Assembly: GCA_016702545.1 (NCBI GenBank)
Contig: JADJDT010000042.1
Span: forward strand, 1 to 64,000
Length of the DNA stretch: 64,000 nt
Direction of reading: 5' to 3'
Origin: Pseudomonadota bacterium
Lineage (GTDB): Bacteria > Myxococcota_A > Polyangia > GCA-2747355
In this document: piece by piece, positions 8,033-18,002 of the stretch
How positions within the stretch are numbered: position 1 is the first letter of the stretch
Layout: each line of letters starts with the position of its first letter
Notes under the pieces: generated by a model
Told to the model about the DNA's origin: nothing
What the model saw: the letters and a program-made list of their open reading frames with translations, nothing else
The model's database searches: none
Made by a program: the position numbers and the translations under genes

Positions 8033-9552
8033 CAGAGCAGCTCCCCCGTGTCGCCGTTGCGAAGGGTCACGGTTCCGAGCACCGGGAACTCGCGCACGTT
8101 CAGCTTCACATCGGCGGGCAGCCCGTTGAGCGTCAGGTCGAGGCGTGCGTCGCCCATCTTGCGCACGCCGGGCGTGTCGCGGATGACGTTGAACAGATCT
8201 GACCAGGCGATCTCGCCGACCGCGTTCCCCTCGGCGTCCTTGATGTTGAAGCCGAAGTCGACGAGCGGGTTGGGCGTGCCGTCCTGCTCGCTGACGCGGA
8301 AGTAGCTCACGAGGTTCGCGCGCACCCGGTCACGCACGTCGCTGCCGGCGAATCCCTGGCGCAGGAAGAGGCGCGCAGCGACATCAATGACTCGGTAGAC
8401 CGGGTCCTGCACGCTCACCTGGAAGGTCAGCGTGCACGGGTAGACCTCGGTGACCTGCCGCAGCACCAGGTTCTTCAGCGCGGGCGTCGGTACTGCCGCT
8501 CCCGCCGTCGACTGCGGGATGACGTAGAGGATGCCCGTGTTCTCCGCGATGGTCGGGTCCTCGTTCGAGGTGAGCATCAGCGCCCGCGCGACGCTCGGGA
8601 GCCTGCGCGCGTTGATCTCGAAGTCCTCCCTCGCGACCGTGCGCGTGAGCGCGCGGAGGCTCTCCGGGGCGAGCAGCTTCGCGGAGGCCACCGTCTGGCG
8701 ATCGGCGCCACCCGAGGCGGGCAGCGGGTTGCGGACGGAGACCTGCACCGGGTTGCCATACGCATCCTTGAAGGCGCCCTCGATGACGACGATGCGGTCG
8801 GCGTCGACGTTCCCGACGCTGCCGCCGCCCGTCTTGTAGGTGACCGAGACCGTGCCGCTCGGAGGCATGCCGCTCACGCCGTTTCCGAAGCGCAGCGTGG
8901 CGCGGTCGTTCTGGTCGACGGCCACGACGAAGTGGCGGTCGTTGGCGCGCGAGTCGAGGAAGCTGTCGACCTCGGTGAACGCGCCCTGCGGGGTGGTCAC
9001 GAGCGCGGAGCCGTCGAGGTACGGGGCGTAGTCGAGGTGCAGCTCGAGGTCGGCGAGGCCGCGCGCGTCGAAGAGCTGGGTGTACGTCTTCGAGTTCTCG
9101 ACCACCGCGACGACGCGCGGCGGGTCGGCGCCCGGGGCGATGACGGCGGGCGCGAGCAGCTGGAAGCGGACCGGCTCGGTGACCTCCTGCGTGCGCAGCA
9201 CGGTGCCGGCCGGGATGGTGACGCTCGCGGCTGGAGGGCGCGCGAGCTGCACGAGGACGTCGGCGGTCGCGGCCTGCGCGCCCTGCAGCCGGTAGCCGAG
9301 CATCTTCGCGAGGGCCATCACGCTCTTGCGCTGCGTGGCGGTCACAAGGCGCGACTCGCGGGCGAGGTTGTCCTGGTAGAACGTGAGGACGTCGCCGATG
9401 AAGGCGTAGAGCTCGACCAGCAGGTTCCCGAAGCTCGCGACGTCGAAGTCCGTCCAGTCCGGGAAGACGCTCTTCACAAGCGCGATCAGCCGCGCCCGAA
9501 GGGCGTCGAAATCCTTGTCGGTGTAGTCGACGGACTCGGGCAGCGTGGCCAC
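8032..9552 (-). CDS. baseplate wedge protein, gpJ-like
   Basis: I chose the GTG at 9552 because GGAGG lies 10 bases upstream; a TTG start at 9576 would add 8 residues. The product of about 506 residues begins VATLPESVDYTDKDFDALRARL and has the baseplate J hallmarks: an N-terminal FPDWTDFDVASFGNLLVELY segment, a DVLTFYQDNLARE helix, a middle with LRFGNGVSGMPPSGTVSVTY, and RTVAREDFEINARRLPSVAR. It forms the wedges around the hub in contractile tails. The gene is intact between gp25 and the short-repeat gene. Length fits eCIS and phage J proteins. Confidence 0.8.
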   Translation of the reverse strand: MATLPESVDYTDKDFDALRARLIALVKSVFPDWTDFDVASFGNLLVELYAFIGDVLTFYQDNLARESRLVTATQRKSVMALAKMLGYRLQGAQAATADVLVQLARPPAASVTIPAGTVLRTQEVTEPVRFQLLAPAVIAPGADPPRVVAVVENSKTYTQLFDARGLADLELHLDYAPYLDGSALVTTPQGAFTEVDSFLDSRANDRHFVVAVDQNDRATLRFGNGVSGMPPSGTVSVTYKTGGGSVGNVDADRIVVIEGAFKDAYGNPVQVSVRNPLPASGGADRQTVASAKLLAPESLRALTRTVAREDFEINARRLPSVARALMLTSNEDPTIAENTGILYVIPQSTAGAAVPTPALKNLVLRQVTEVYPCTLTFQVSVQDPVYRVIDVAARLFLRQGFAGSDVRDRVRANLVSYFRVSEQDGTPNPLVDFGFNIKDAEGNAVGEIAWSDLFNVIRDTPGVRKMGDARLDLTLNGLPADVKLNVREFPVLGTVTLRNGDTGELL

Positions 9553-9570
9553 GGCGGTAAGCCTCCGTCC

Positions 9571-9603
9571 AGGCAAAGCCGTCGAGCCTCGGCTCTCGGG
9601 GAC
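9571..9603 (-). repeat. duplicated intergenic hairpin motif, copy 1
   Basis: Minus strand reads GTCCCCGAGAGCCG, a variable 8-base centre, then CGGCTTTGCCT, ending 19 bases before the gpJ GTG. Outer arms are identical to the copy at 5001-5032, and the stem (AGCCG with CGGCT) is kept while the centre differs. This conservation suggests selection on structure rather than a chance repeat. Confidence 0.45.
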
Positions 9604-9617
9604 CCGGCCCCAGACGG

Positions 9618-9998
9618 TCAGCGCTCGAAGGACACGGCCACGGCCGCCGCCACGTCCCGCTCGCGCACCCGCACGCGCAGCGTGAGGGCCGGCCCGTCCT
9701 GCTCGACGCTCAGGCTGACGAGCTGGGCGCCGGGCACCCAGCGCTTGAGGGCGTCGCGCACGTAGACGCGGGCCAGCTCCTTGAGGGCCGCGTCGTTGCG
9801 CTGGTGGCGCAGGAGCGCGAGCCCCGCCCCGAAGTTCGTCCGCCAGGGCAGCTCGCCCGAGGAGCGCGCCGTGGCGCCCTCGGTGAGCAGCGCCTGGCGC
9901 ACCTTGGACGCGAGCAGCGCCTCGCCGCTGCCGACGGCAAAGTCGCGCTTCTTGTCGCGGCGGAACGGGATGAGGAGGTTCTGCGGCTGCTGGCTCAT
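9618..9998 (-). CDS. gp25/gpW-like baseplate wedge protein
   Basis: A 126-residue product starts MSQQPQNLLIPFRRDKKRDF. The core GEALLASKVRQALLTEGATA, then ELPWRTNFGAGLALLRHQRN is the gp25 lysozyme-like wedge signature (a conserved L-x-T-x2-GE-x-P-x3-FG pattern). The C-terminus LRVRVRERDVAAAVAVSFER is the terminal sheet. In phage T4 and R-pyocins this protein binds the sheath initiator and joins gpJ. Gene intact; the gpJ gene follows immediately, as in most contractile tail operons. Confidence 0.8.
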   Translation of the reverse strand: MSQQPQNLLIPFRRDKKRDFAVGSGEALLASKVRQALLTEGATARSSGELPWRTNFGAGLALLRHQRNDAALKELARVYVRDALKRWVPGAQLVSLSVEQDGPALTLRVRVRERDVAAAVAVSFER

Positions 9999-10008
9999 GG
10001 TCGTCTCC

Positions 10009-10683
10009 TCACGGCACCGGCACCGCGCTGCGCACGGTCTGCAGGGCCTCGATGATGGCGTCGATGGGCGGGATGACGTCGTCGAGCGGACGCCCGGCGA
10101 GGTTCGAGAGGTCCGGCACCTCGGGCCCACCCACGATGCCGAGGAAGATGTTCAAGATGCCGATGAGCTTGCCGAGGCTGGCGAGCGACTTGCCGACGTT
10201 GGCTGCCTCCTGCGCTACGTTCGCCTGGGCGCAGCTCGTGATGGCCATCAGCCCCGCGTCCTCGAGCTCGGTCGCGCGGTCGATGGCGCCGAGGATCTGC
10301 TGCATCTGCTGCTGCAGGTGCATGAGCTGACTGCGCGCCTGCCGAAGCGTGTCGATGACGAGGTCGATGATGCCGATGATGGTGTACGGCAGCGACAGCT
10401 GCGGGATGAGCCGCAGCAGCTTCGCCACCTTCTCGGCCAGCTCCGGGATGCATGCCGCGAGCGCGGTCGGGTCGGGAGGCGGGCCGAGCGAGTCCGGGAT
10501 GGCCTTCACGCAGTTGAAGACGGCCACCACGGTGTCGATGATGTCGAACAGCGGCATCAGCGGTGTGAGCGCCGGCTGGATGGCCTGCATCAGGTTGATC
10601 TGCTGCATCGTCACGCCGCCCGGCAGCGTGATGGACAGCGGATCGGGGATCTCCGGAATCTCGAGGCAGATGGGCAGGGCCAC
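10009..10683 (-). CDS. conserved baseplate-locus protein of unknown function (224 aa)
   Basis: The GTG at 10683 is preceded by GAGGAGG at suitable spacing, so longer upstream starts are unlikely. The product begins VALPICLEIPEIPDPLSITL and is unusually hydrophobic, with long amphipathic helices such as RQARSQLMHLQQQMQQILGA (coiled coil) and a GKLIGILNIFLGIVGGPEV segment. It has two proline-isoleucine rich ends. I know proteins of this kind between spike and gp25 genes in eCIS-like loci but cannot name the family. Possible spike-tip, adaptor or plug protein. Intact. Confidence 0.5.
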   Translation of the reverse strand: MALPICLEIPEIPDPLSITLPGGVTMQQINLMQAIQPALTPLMPLFDIIDTVVAVFNCVKAIPDSLGPPPDPTALAACIPELAEKVAKLLRLIPQLSLPYTIIGIIDLVIDTLRQARSQLMHLQQQMQQILGAIDRATELEDAGLMAITSCAQANVAQEAANVGKSLASLGKLIGILNIFLGIVGGPEVPDLSNLAGRPLDDVIPPIDAIIEALQTVRSAVPVP

Positions 10684-10693
10684 GGCGTCCTCC

Positions 10694-11272
10694 TCAGATG
10701 GGCTCGGCGATGGGGCGGACCACCCGCCCAGCGATCGTGACCTGCGTGGCCTCGAGCGAGATGGCGCCGACCGCACGCAGCGTGAGCGCCGTCGTCGCCT
10801 CGAGCGTGACCGTGTTCTCCTCGGCGTCGAAGATGAGGTGGTCGCCGGTCTTCTTGTTGGTGAGCTTGAGCTTCCGGCTGTCCTTCGACTCGTCGAGCTC
10901 GATGCGGAAGGTCTGCGTCGCGAAGACGCGGTTGTCGGGAGGCGTCTTCTGCGCCTCCTCGGGCACTTCGCTCTCGCCGTTCGGCTTCCCCCAGTGCGCG
11001 GCCAGGTAGTACGGAGCCTCGACGTTCCCCTGGTTGAAGAACACCGCGACCTCGGCTCCCTCCTCGGGCACTGCGAACAGGCCGCGGTCCTTCGAGCCGC
11101 CGCCGCCCGTGCCGAGCGGCCAGGCCCACGCGCTCTCCGGCTCCAGCACGCCCGGGATGCAGACGCGCACGCGCCCGAGCTGCTCCTCGTCGTCGCGCTT
11201 CGTCACGTAGCCGACGTACAGCCCGACGAGCCGGGTGTCGTGCGTGTGGATGTCGTCGTCGAAGGTGCTCAT
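10694..11272 (-). CDS. baseplate assembly protein V / spike (gp5-like OB-fold)
   Basis: 192 residues, intact. It starts MSTFDDDIHTHDTRLVGLYV and has the gpV/gp5 OB-fold segment EEQLGRVRVCIPGVLEPESA, then WAWPLGTGGG and VPEEGAEVAVFFNQGNVEAP. This pattern marks the trimeric spike base below the tube in phages, R-pyocins and eCIS. The C-terminal strand repeat (TGDHLIFDAEENTVTLEATT, then LRAVGAISLEATQVTIAG) fits the triangular beta-helix spike. It lies immediately after gpD, as expected for the hub. Confidence 0.8.
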   Translation of the reverse strand: MSTFDDDIHTHDTRLVGLYVGYVTKRDDEEQLGRVRVCIPGVLEPESAWAWPLGTGGGGSKDRGLFAVPEEGAEVAVFFNQGNVEAPYYLAAHWGKPNGESEVPEEAQKTPPDNRVFATQTFRIELDESKDSRKLKLTNKKTGDHLIFDAEENTVTLEATTALTLRAVGAISLEATQVTIAGRVVRPIAEPI

Positions 11273-11285
11273 CGGTGGCTCTCCG

Positions 11286-12571
11286 TCATCGCGGCACGCT
11301 CATGCCGGCCTCTGGGTCCTCGGCGCCGATCGCGCGCCCGTCGCGTCGGTACTCGACGTGCGACGCACCGCTCGCAGGGTCGATGACCTCGACCTCGGTC
11401 ATCGCGCCGCCCTCTGCAGGGGTCGCGCGATTGGGCGAGCCACCCTGGGGCTGGCCTTGCGCCGCGGCCCCGGCCTGTCGCCGCGCCCCGGTACCGTCGC
11501 GCGTGAGCTTCAGCTCCACGACGTAGCCGGCGGACGAGATGACGTGCTTCGCCTCGGTCACGTAGTACTTGCCCGAGAGCAGTCCGGAGATGCCGCGCAC
11601 CTCGAGCACCTCCTTCGCGCGCAGCGTCGGATCGCCCACGACCTGCATCGAGAGCTTCACCGTCTCGCGCTCGGCGCGGCGGAAGCGCGCAGCCGACTCT
11701 CGCTCCGCGGCGGCCGGCGTCGGCGCCGAGGTCGGGTGGACGCTCGTCGTCGCGTTGCGCTCGTGCAGCGACGACGAGCCCGTCTCGGGGTCCACGACCT
11801 CGAGGACGTCGCTGAGCGTGGCGCGCTCGACGGTGCTGCTGCTTGCCCGCGACTCGATCGTCGCCTTCGTCAGCGGGTCGCGCCCGCGCACCTCGACGCG
11901 CCCTGTCCGGCGCGAGAGATCGGACTCGACGTTGAGCGAGATGATGTCGCCGCGCCCCGGGTCCGAGAACCAGGTGAGCACGTGGCTCGGTGCGCTCGCC
12001 TGGTTCCGCGAGCGCCAGTGGAGCCCGCCGTCGTCGACGAAGTACTCGAACTCTTCCCGTGCAGCGAGGCGCCGGAGGAAGCGTGCGTCCGTCTCGGCGG
12101 TCTGGTTGATGGTGTCGAGCACCTCGCTCGAGTCCTCGACGTCCGCGAACTCGCCCTCGTAGCCGTGCTCTGCGGCGATCTCGCCCAGCCACGTCGCTGC
12201 GCGACTTCGTTCGTCCACGCGCGCGTCTTGGCCTCGCGGTTCATCAGTACGCTGGTGGCCTGGCCCTCGATGGTCAGCGTCTGGAAGCCCTTGAGCTTCT
12301 TCACGACGACACGGCGCGGAGGGGCCATGTTGCCCGGATAGCCCCAGGACACCTCGAGTGTGGCGCCGCCGATCAGCTCCTCGCGGTCGAAGAGTGCGAG
12401 GTCGAAGTTGTCGAGCTGGAGCGAGACCTTGTCCGCCTGACGCTCGGCGTCCTCATAGGTGAAGCCGATGATGCGGCCGTCGAGGTTGAGCGGGTCGCCG
12501 CTCGGCGCCCGCTCGTTCGAGAGCACGGTGATGCGGACACCGGGCCCGCTGCGGTCGACGAGGTCGGTCAT
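11286..12571 (-). CDS. late control gpD-like tail hub protein, frameshifted
   Basis: ATG at 12571 has GGAGG 8 bases upstream. The N-terminus (MTDLVDRSGPGVRITVLSNE; RIIGFTYEDAERQADKVSLQ; DREELIGGATLEVSWGYPG) and the later VEVRGRDPLTKATIESRASS and GLLSGKYYVTEAKHVISSAG match gpD/VgrG-like hub proteins that join the tail tube to the spike. An indel near 12215 breaks the frame after KTRAWTN; the rest continues from WLGEIAAEHGYEGEFADV. Total about 425 residues, normal for gpD. The upstream tube and sheath genes expected next to it are missing because the block is cut here. Confidence 0.7.
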
Positions 12572-13971
<1,400 letters not shown>

Positions 13972-13975
<4 letters not shown>

Positions 13976-15153
13976 CGCCTGCCCTCCGGCCCACGCATGG
14001 GTAGCACGACCCTGAAAATCGTTCGCTCGGCCGTGCTCTGGGCGCTCACCTGGCCGCCGTGATCCGTGACGATGCGGTGCACGATCGCCAGCCCGAGTCC
14101 CGTTCCGCCCGGCTTGGTCGTGAAAAACGGCTCGAAGATCGCCGCGTCGCCGGGGAGGCCGGGGCCGTCGTCCTCGACCTCGAGGCTCGCCTGGCCGTCA
14201 TCGTCGCTGACTCGCACCCACACATGGCCGTCACGCGGTACCGCCTCGGTGGCGTTGCGCACCAGGTTGTGCAGGACCTGCTTGAGCCGACCGACGTCCA
14301 CGTTGGCGTACACCGGGGGACCGGGCTCAAGCACGATCGAGACACCGCTCTCCTCAGCGTGATGACCGAGCAGCGCGATGACCTCGCCGACGAGACCGCG
14401 GAGTTCGGTCTTTGCGCGCTGCAGCGGCTGCGGCCGGGCGAAGTGCAGAAACTCCTCGACGAGGCCGGCGAGCCGCTGCATCTCGCTCGAGACGATCTGC
14501 GCGGCGTCGACTGCGCCGTCGACGTCGACCGCGCCCTTGCGCTGCAGACGACGGAGCACCAGGGCGAGCTGCAGGTGCGCGGCGTTGAGCGGGTTTCTGA
14601 TTTCGTGGGCGAGTCCTGCCGCCATGGTGCCGAGCGCCGAGAGCTTCTCACTGCGCAGCCGCTCCATCTGACGCACCTGGCCCTCGTGGGCGGTGGCGTA
14701 GGACTCGAGCATGATCGCAAGCTCGAGATCGAGGACCAGGTCGATGGCGCGAAGCATGGCGCGGCGGTGGTCCTCGCTCACGGGAACCCGGCCGGCGAGC
14801 GCCGAGAGCGAGCTGCGGATGATCGCCATGGCACCGAACATGTAGCGCTGGGGCAGCCCGATGCGGACGTGCACGGCGCCGATGCGCAGGCGCTTCTCGG
14901 CGTACGCCGTGTCCCACGGGCCCGTCAGCAAGAGCTCGAGCCAGTCGACCAGGGTGTGCTTGAGCCGCTGGATCTGCTCGGGTCCGTCGAAGACCTTGGC
15001 GGCCTCGGGGAAGCGTGCGAGGTGGCCGTAGAACTCGTTGCTGATCCGGGTGAAGTGCGGCCGGGCGTGCGGCGCGAACTCGCGCAAGAGCTCGCCATCG
15101 GCGGCGTCGAAGCCGATGTAGTCCACCATCTCTTGGAACACGTCGCGCGCCAT
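13972..15153 (-). CDS. protoglobin-domain histidine kinase (heme oxygen sensor)
   Basis: 393 residues. The N-terminal 155 residues match the protoglobin fold of globin-coupled sensors: LREFAPHARPHFTRISNEFY, then LKHTLVDWLELLLTGPWD and RIGAVHVRIGLPQRYMFGAM, where H95 is the likely proximal heme ligand. HisKA follows with H183 in AAGLAHEIRNPLN, then a HATPase with N, G1 (VEDDGPGLPG) and G2 (GGTGLGLAIV) boxes. No membrane segments, so a cytoplasmic O2 (or NO/CO) sensor. It overlaps the response-regulator gene and closes the cbb3 operon, so it probably tunes terminal oxidase and N2O respiration to oxygen. The ligand is inferred. Confidence 0.75.
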
Positions 15154-15156
15154 GGC

Positions 15157-15825
15157 TCAGTGATGATGCCCTGAATGCAGGAAGGGGCGGGCGCCCACGT
15201 AGATGGCGAGGGCGAGCCACAGCGCCGCCTGGACCCCGGCGGGCACGCGCGCGCCGAGGCGCACGAGCGCAGGTCCAGCCAGAAGCGGCGCGAGCAGGCC
15301 AGGCGCCGAGGCGGCCCCGAAGGCCAGCATCACCAGCGCGCCGCTCGGCGCGCCGCCGGAGGTCATGGCCAGGGTCCACGCAGGGATGAGCATGCCGCAG
15401 GGCAGCACGGCCGTGGCGAGACCCAGGCCAAGGCCACGTCGCGGCAGGCGCGCCAAGAGGGTGCCCAGGCGGCTCGTCAGCGGCACGCGTGGCGCGCGGC
15501 CGATGGCCGCCGGGCGAGGCGCCGGCCGGCGCGCGCGCAGCGCCCGCCACGCCTGCCACACCAGCGCCGCCACCAGCAGCACGCTGCTGACGAGGTTCAC
15601 CGTGGCCATCGGCAGGCGGCACATGGCGTGCTCACCGACGGCGCCGAGGACCGCCCCCACCGCCGCGTAGCCAAGGAAGCGGCCGCCCAGGTAGGCGAGC
15701 GCGCCGCGCAGCTTGCCGTCGGTGGCGGCGAGCGCGAGCGGGCCGCACATCGCAGCGCAGTGCAAGGTGCCGAGCAGGCCTGCGGCCAGCGCGGCGACGA
15801 GGACGGGGGTGAGCATGGGCGTCAC
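15157..15825 (-). CDS. TauE/SafE- or DsbD-like membrane protein of the cbb3 cluster
   Basis: 222 residues, six predicted membrane helices. The start MTPMLTPVLVAALAAGLL is followed by LHCAAMCGPLALAATDG, the conserved HC-x3-C motif of DsbD_2/TauE-like proteins that sit in cco clusters and help copper delivery or thiol handling during oxidase assembly. The C-terminus ends in a His cluster (LHSGHHH), which would suit metal binding. It overlaps ccoG by 4 bases and ends 3 bases before the kinase gene. A CcoH gene is not otherwise visible here. Confidence 0.65.
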   Translation of the reverse strand: MTPMLTPVLVAALAAGLLGTLHCAAMCGPLALAATDGKLRGALAYLGGRFLGYAAVGAVLGAVGEHAMCRLPMATVNLVSSVLLVAALVWQAWRALRARRPAPRPAAIGRAPRVPLTSRLGTLLARLPRRGLGLGLATAVLPCGMLIPAWTLAMTSGGAPSGALVMLAFGAASAPGLLAPLLAGPALVRLGARVPAGVQAALWLALAIYVGARPFLHSGHHH

Positions 15826-17198
15826 GGCGCGACCGGTGGTGGTGAGAGAAATGGCGCGGTCGCGCGCGCGACCACGCTGCCGTGATCGTCGAGGACCCGC
15901 AGGCGCACCTCGGCGGCGGTACCGGTCGCACCACGCGGCACGCGCACGAACAGCGGACGGTGCATCTGCTCGAGGGGCGCGAGGGTCACGCTGCCCTGCG
16001 GCAGGATGAACTGTGCGCCCGCGGGGGCCTCGCCCTCGACCCGCAGCGGCATGGCGTGGCTGCGCTTGTTGGTGACGAGGAGCTCGAAGGAGTTCTGCAC
16101 CTGGTCACCGTCGACCGAGAACGGCGCGCCCGGCAGGCGCGTGAGCACCGCCTCGATGTCGGCGTGCCGGCTGAAGGCGAACGCGGCGGCCCCGCCGCCA
16201 GCGGCGAGCAGCAGCGCGTAGAGCGCGAGCCGTGGCCGCAGCAGCCGGGTCTTGCCGCCGCCGAGCCCACGCTGCGAGTCGTAGCGGACCAGGCCCCGGG
16301 GCCGCTTGGTGCGATCCATGATCTCGTCGCAGGCGTCCACGCAGGCGGTGCAGGCGATGCAGTCGAGCTGCAGGCCGTTGCGGATGTCGATGCCGGTGGG
16401 GCACACCGCCACGCAGCGGTTGCAATCGACGCAGTCGCCGGCGCCCTCGGCGTGCAGCTTGCCGCGCGGCTCGCCGCGCTTCTCGTCGTAGCCGATGACG
16501 AGCGAGTCTTGATCGAGCAGCACCGATTGGAGCCGGCCATAGGGGCACATCACCACGCAGAACTGCTCGCGGAACCAGCCGAGATCGAAGTAGAGCAGGC
16601 CCGCGAACACCGCCATGACGCCGAAGGCCTCGGCGTGCTCGGCGGGAGAGCGCTGCATCATCTGGAAGAGCCGGGGCAGCGAGACGAAGTACGAGATGGC
16701 CACGTTGGCGAGCAGCAGCGAGACGATCGCGTAGCCCGCGTGCGTGCCGATCTTGCGCAGGATCCGGCTCGCGGTCCAGGGGCCGGCGTCGCGGCGACGA
16801 TGCACCTCGCGCGAGCCCTGAAAGAGGCGCTCGATGCGGCGGTACACGCCGTCGACGAACACGGTCTGCGGGCAGGCCCAGCCGCACCATGCGCGCCCGA
16901 GCAGCGCGGTGACCACGAGCAAGGTGAACACCAGCCCGGTGAGGAGGAAGGTCATCATCCAGACGTCGCGCGCATCGAAGATGCCGCCGAAGAGGTAGAA
17001 GTGGCGGGTCTCCAGATCGAGGAACACCGCGGGGTGGCCGCCGATGTGCACCCACGGCAGCGCCGCGTAGATCCAGATCAGGACGAAGAACACCACGCGT
17101 CTCGCCCGCGTGAAGCGGCCGCTGACGTCGGCTGGCACGATGGGTTCGTGCTTGCCGTCGGGCCGGAGCGACGAGCGGATCTGGACGAGGCGCGACAT
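15822..17198 (-). CDS. ccoG: cbb3 oxidase accessory protein CcoG
   Basis: 458 residues. Signature parts: an N-terminal helix (RVVFFVLIWIYAALPWVHIG), the CGWACPQTVF segment, CVVMCPYGRLQ, and two ferredoxin clusters (CVDCNRCVAVCP; CIACTACVDACDE), followed by one late membrane helix and a periplasmic Ig-like C-terminal domain. CcoG reduces or handles copper for CcoN CuB insertion. It lies between ccoP (6 bases upstream) and the TauE/SafE gene, the usual order. Intact; length normal. Confidence 0.85.
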   Translation of the reverse strand: MSRLVQIRSSLRPDGKHEPIVPADVSGRFTRARRVVFFVLIWIYAALPWVHIGGHPAVFLDLETRHFYLFGGIFDARDVWMMTFLLTGLVFTLLVVTALLGRAWCGWACPQTVFVDGVYRRIERLFQGSREVHRRRDAGPWTASRILRKIGTHAGYAIVSLLLANVAISYFVSLPRLFQMMQRSPAEHAEAFGVMAVFAGLLYFDLGWFREQFCVVMCPYGRLQSVLLDQDSLVIGYDEKRGEPRGKLHAEGAGDCVDCNRCVAVCPTGIDIRNGLQLDCIACTACVDACDEIMDRTKRPRGLVRYDSQRGLGGGKTRLLRPRLALYALLLAAGGGAAAFAFSRHADIEAVLTRLPGAPFSVDGDQVQNSFELLVTNKRSHAMPLRVEGEAPAGAQFILPQGSVTLAPLEQMHRPLFVRVPRGATGTAAEVRLRVLDDHGSVVARATAPFLSPPPVAP

Positions 17199-17204
17199 GG
17201 CTGG

Positions 17205-17792
17205 CTACTTCGCTGGCTCGACTGCGGGGCCCTGCGGCGGCTTGCCGCCTGCCACGTTGGTGTCGCGCAGGGTGAGCACGTACGCGGTGACCGCACGCAC
17301 CTTGAGCTCGCCGAGCTGCGGCCCCCACGCCAGCATGCCCTTGGCAGGGACGCCGTCGCGGATGGTGCGCGCGATCTCGAGCGGCTTGCCGCCATGGATC
17401 CATGCCGAGTCGGTGAGATTGGGGCCGACCTGGCCGCCCCCGTCGGTGCGGTGGCACGCGGCGCAGACCTCGGCGTAGACCTTCTTGCCCTCGGCGAGCG
17501 CCGCGGGGGTCTTGCTCAGCTCGACGAGACCCTCCTCGGTGATCTCGCCGGCGGCGAGGACGCGCGCTTCCTCGGCCTTGCGCTCGGCGCGGCGCTCGGC
17601 CTGGTAGGCGGCGACGGGGCCGGGATCCACGGCGTAGGCCTGATAGTAGAGCCAGTAGACGACGGCGAAGACGATCGTGCCGAACAGGGTGTAGAGCCAC
17701 CAGTTGGGCAGCCGGTTGTCCTCCTCGACGATGTCGTCGTAGACGTGGACCTGACCCTTGTCGTGCGACTTGTCGTGCGGTGCGTCACTCAC
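17205..17792 (-). CDS. ccoP: cbb3 oxidase subunit CcoP, single-heme form
   Basis: 195 residues from GTG 17792, overlapping the ccoQ stop. The N-terminal cytoplasmic segment is followed by one membrane helix (WLYTLFGTIVFAVVYWLYYQ) and a short charged linker, then one c-type heme site, CAACH at about residue 130, with a likely Met ligand in KGMLAW. Canonical CcoP has two helices or heme sites (about 300 residues); this one keeps only the second half. It passes electrons from cytochrome c toward CcoO/CcoN. Single-heme CcoP-like subunits are known, so the form may be natural rather than broken. Confidence 0.75.
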   Translation of the reverse strand: MSDAPHDKSHDKGQVHVYDDIVEEDNRLPNWWLYTLFGTIVFAVVYWLYYQAYAVDPGPVAAYQAERRAERKAEEARVLAAGEITEEGLVELSKTPAALAEGKKVYAEVCAACHRTDGGGQVGPNLTDSAWIHGGKPLEIARTIRDGVPAKGMLAWGPQLGELKVRAVTAYVLTLRDTNVAGGKPPQGPAVEPAK

Positions 17793-18000
17793 GGGGCACC
17801 TCCAGATCGAGCGCGACGTTGTCAGCGCCGCAGTACTTCAGGTCGTCGTCGTCGAGCGGCATGCGCGCGCGGGCGTCGAGCAGCGGGCGCGGGGTGCGAT
17901 AGGCGCGGATGCTGATGGCGGCGAAGACCGCGATGAAGATCAACAGCGCCGACACCGTGCAGAGGAGCAGGGCGCTGCCACGAAGGAGCTCGGCGTACAT
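17785..18000 (-). CDS. ccoQ: cbb3 oxidase subunit CcoQ
   Basis: 71 residues: MYAELLRGSALLLCTVSALLI, then IFIAVFAAISIRAYRTPRPL. One membrane helix with a basic edge and a short cytoplasmic tail (DDDDLKYCGADNVALDLEVPRE) is the CcoQ/FixQ layout. It starts 2 bases after ccoNO ends and its stop overlaps the ccoP start. CcoQ stabilises the complex. Confidence 0.6.
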   Translation of the reverse strand: MYAELLRGSALLLCTVSALLIFIAVFAAISIRAYRTPRPLLDARARMPLDDDDLKYCGADNVALDLEVPRE

Positions 18001-18002
18001 GG

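Noticed and set aside
8032..12571. Type VI secretion system
   Set aside because: No TssB/C, TssJ-L-M or ClpV genes; the gpD, gpV, gp25, gpJ and gpI set with a lysin points to a phage-like or eCIS baseplate.
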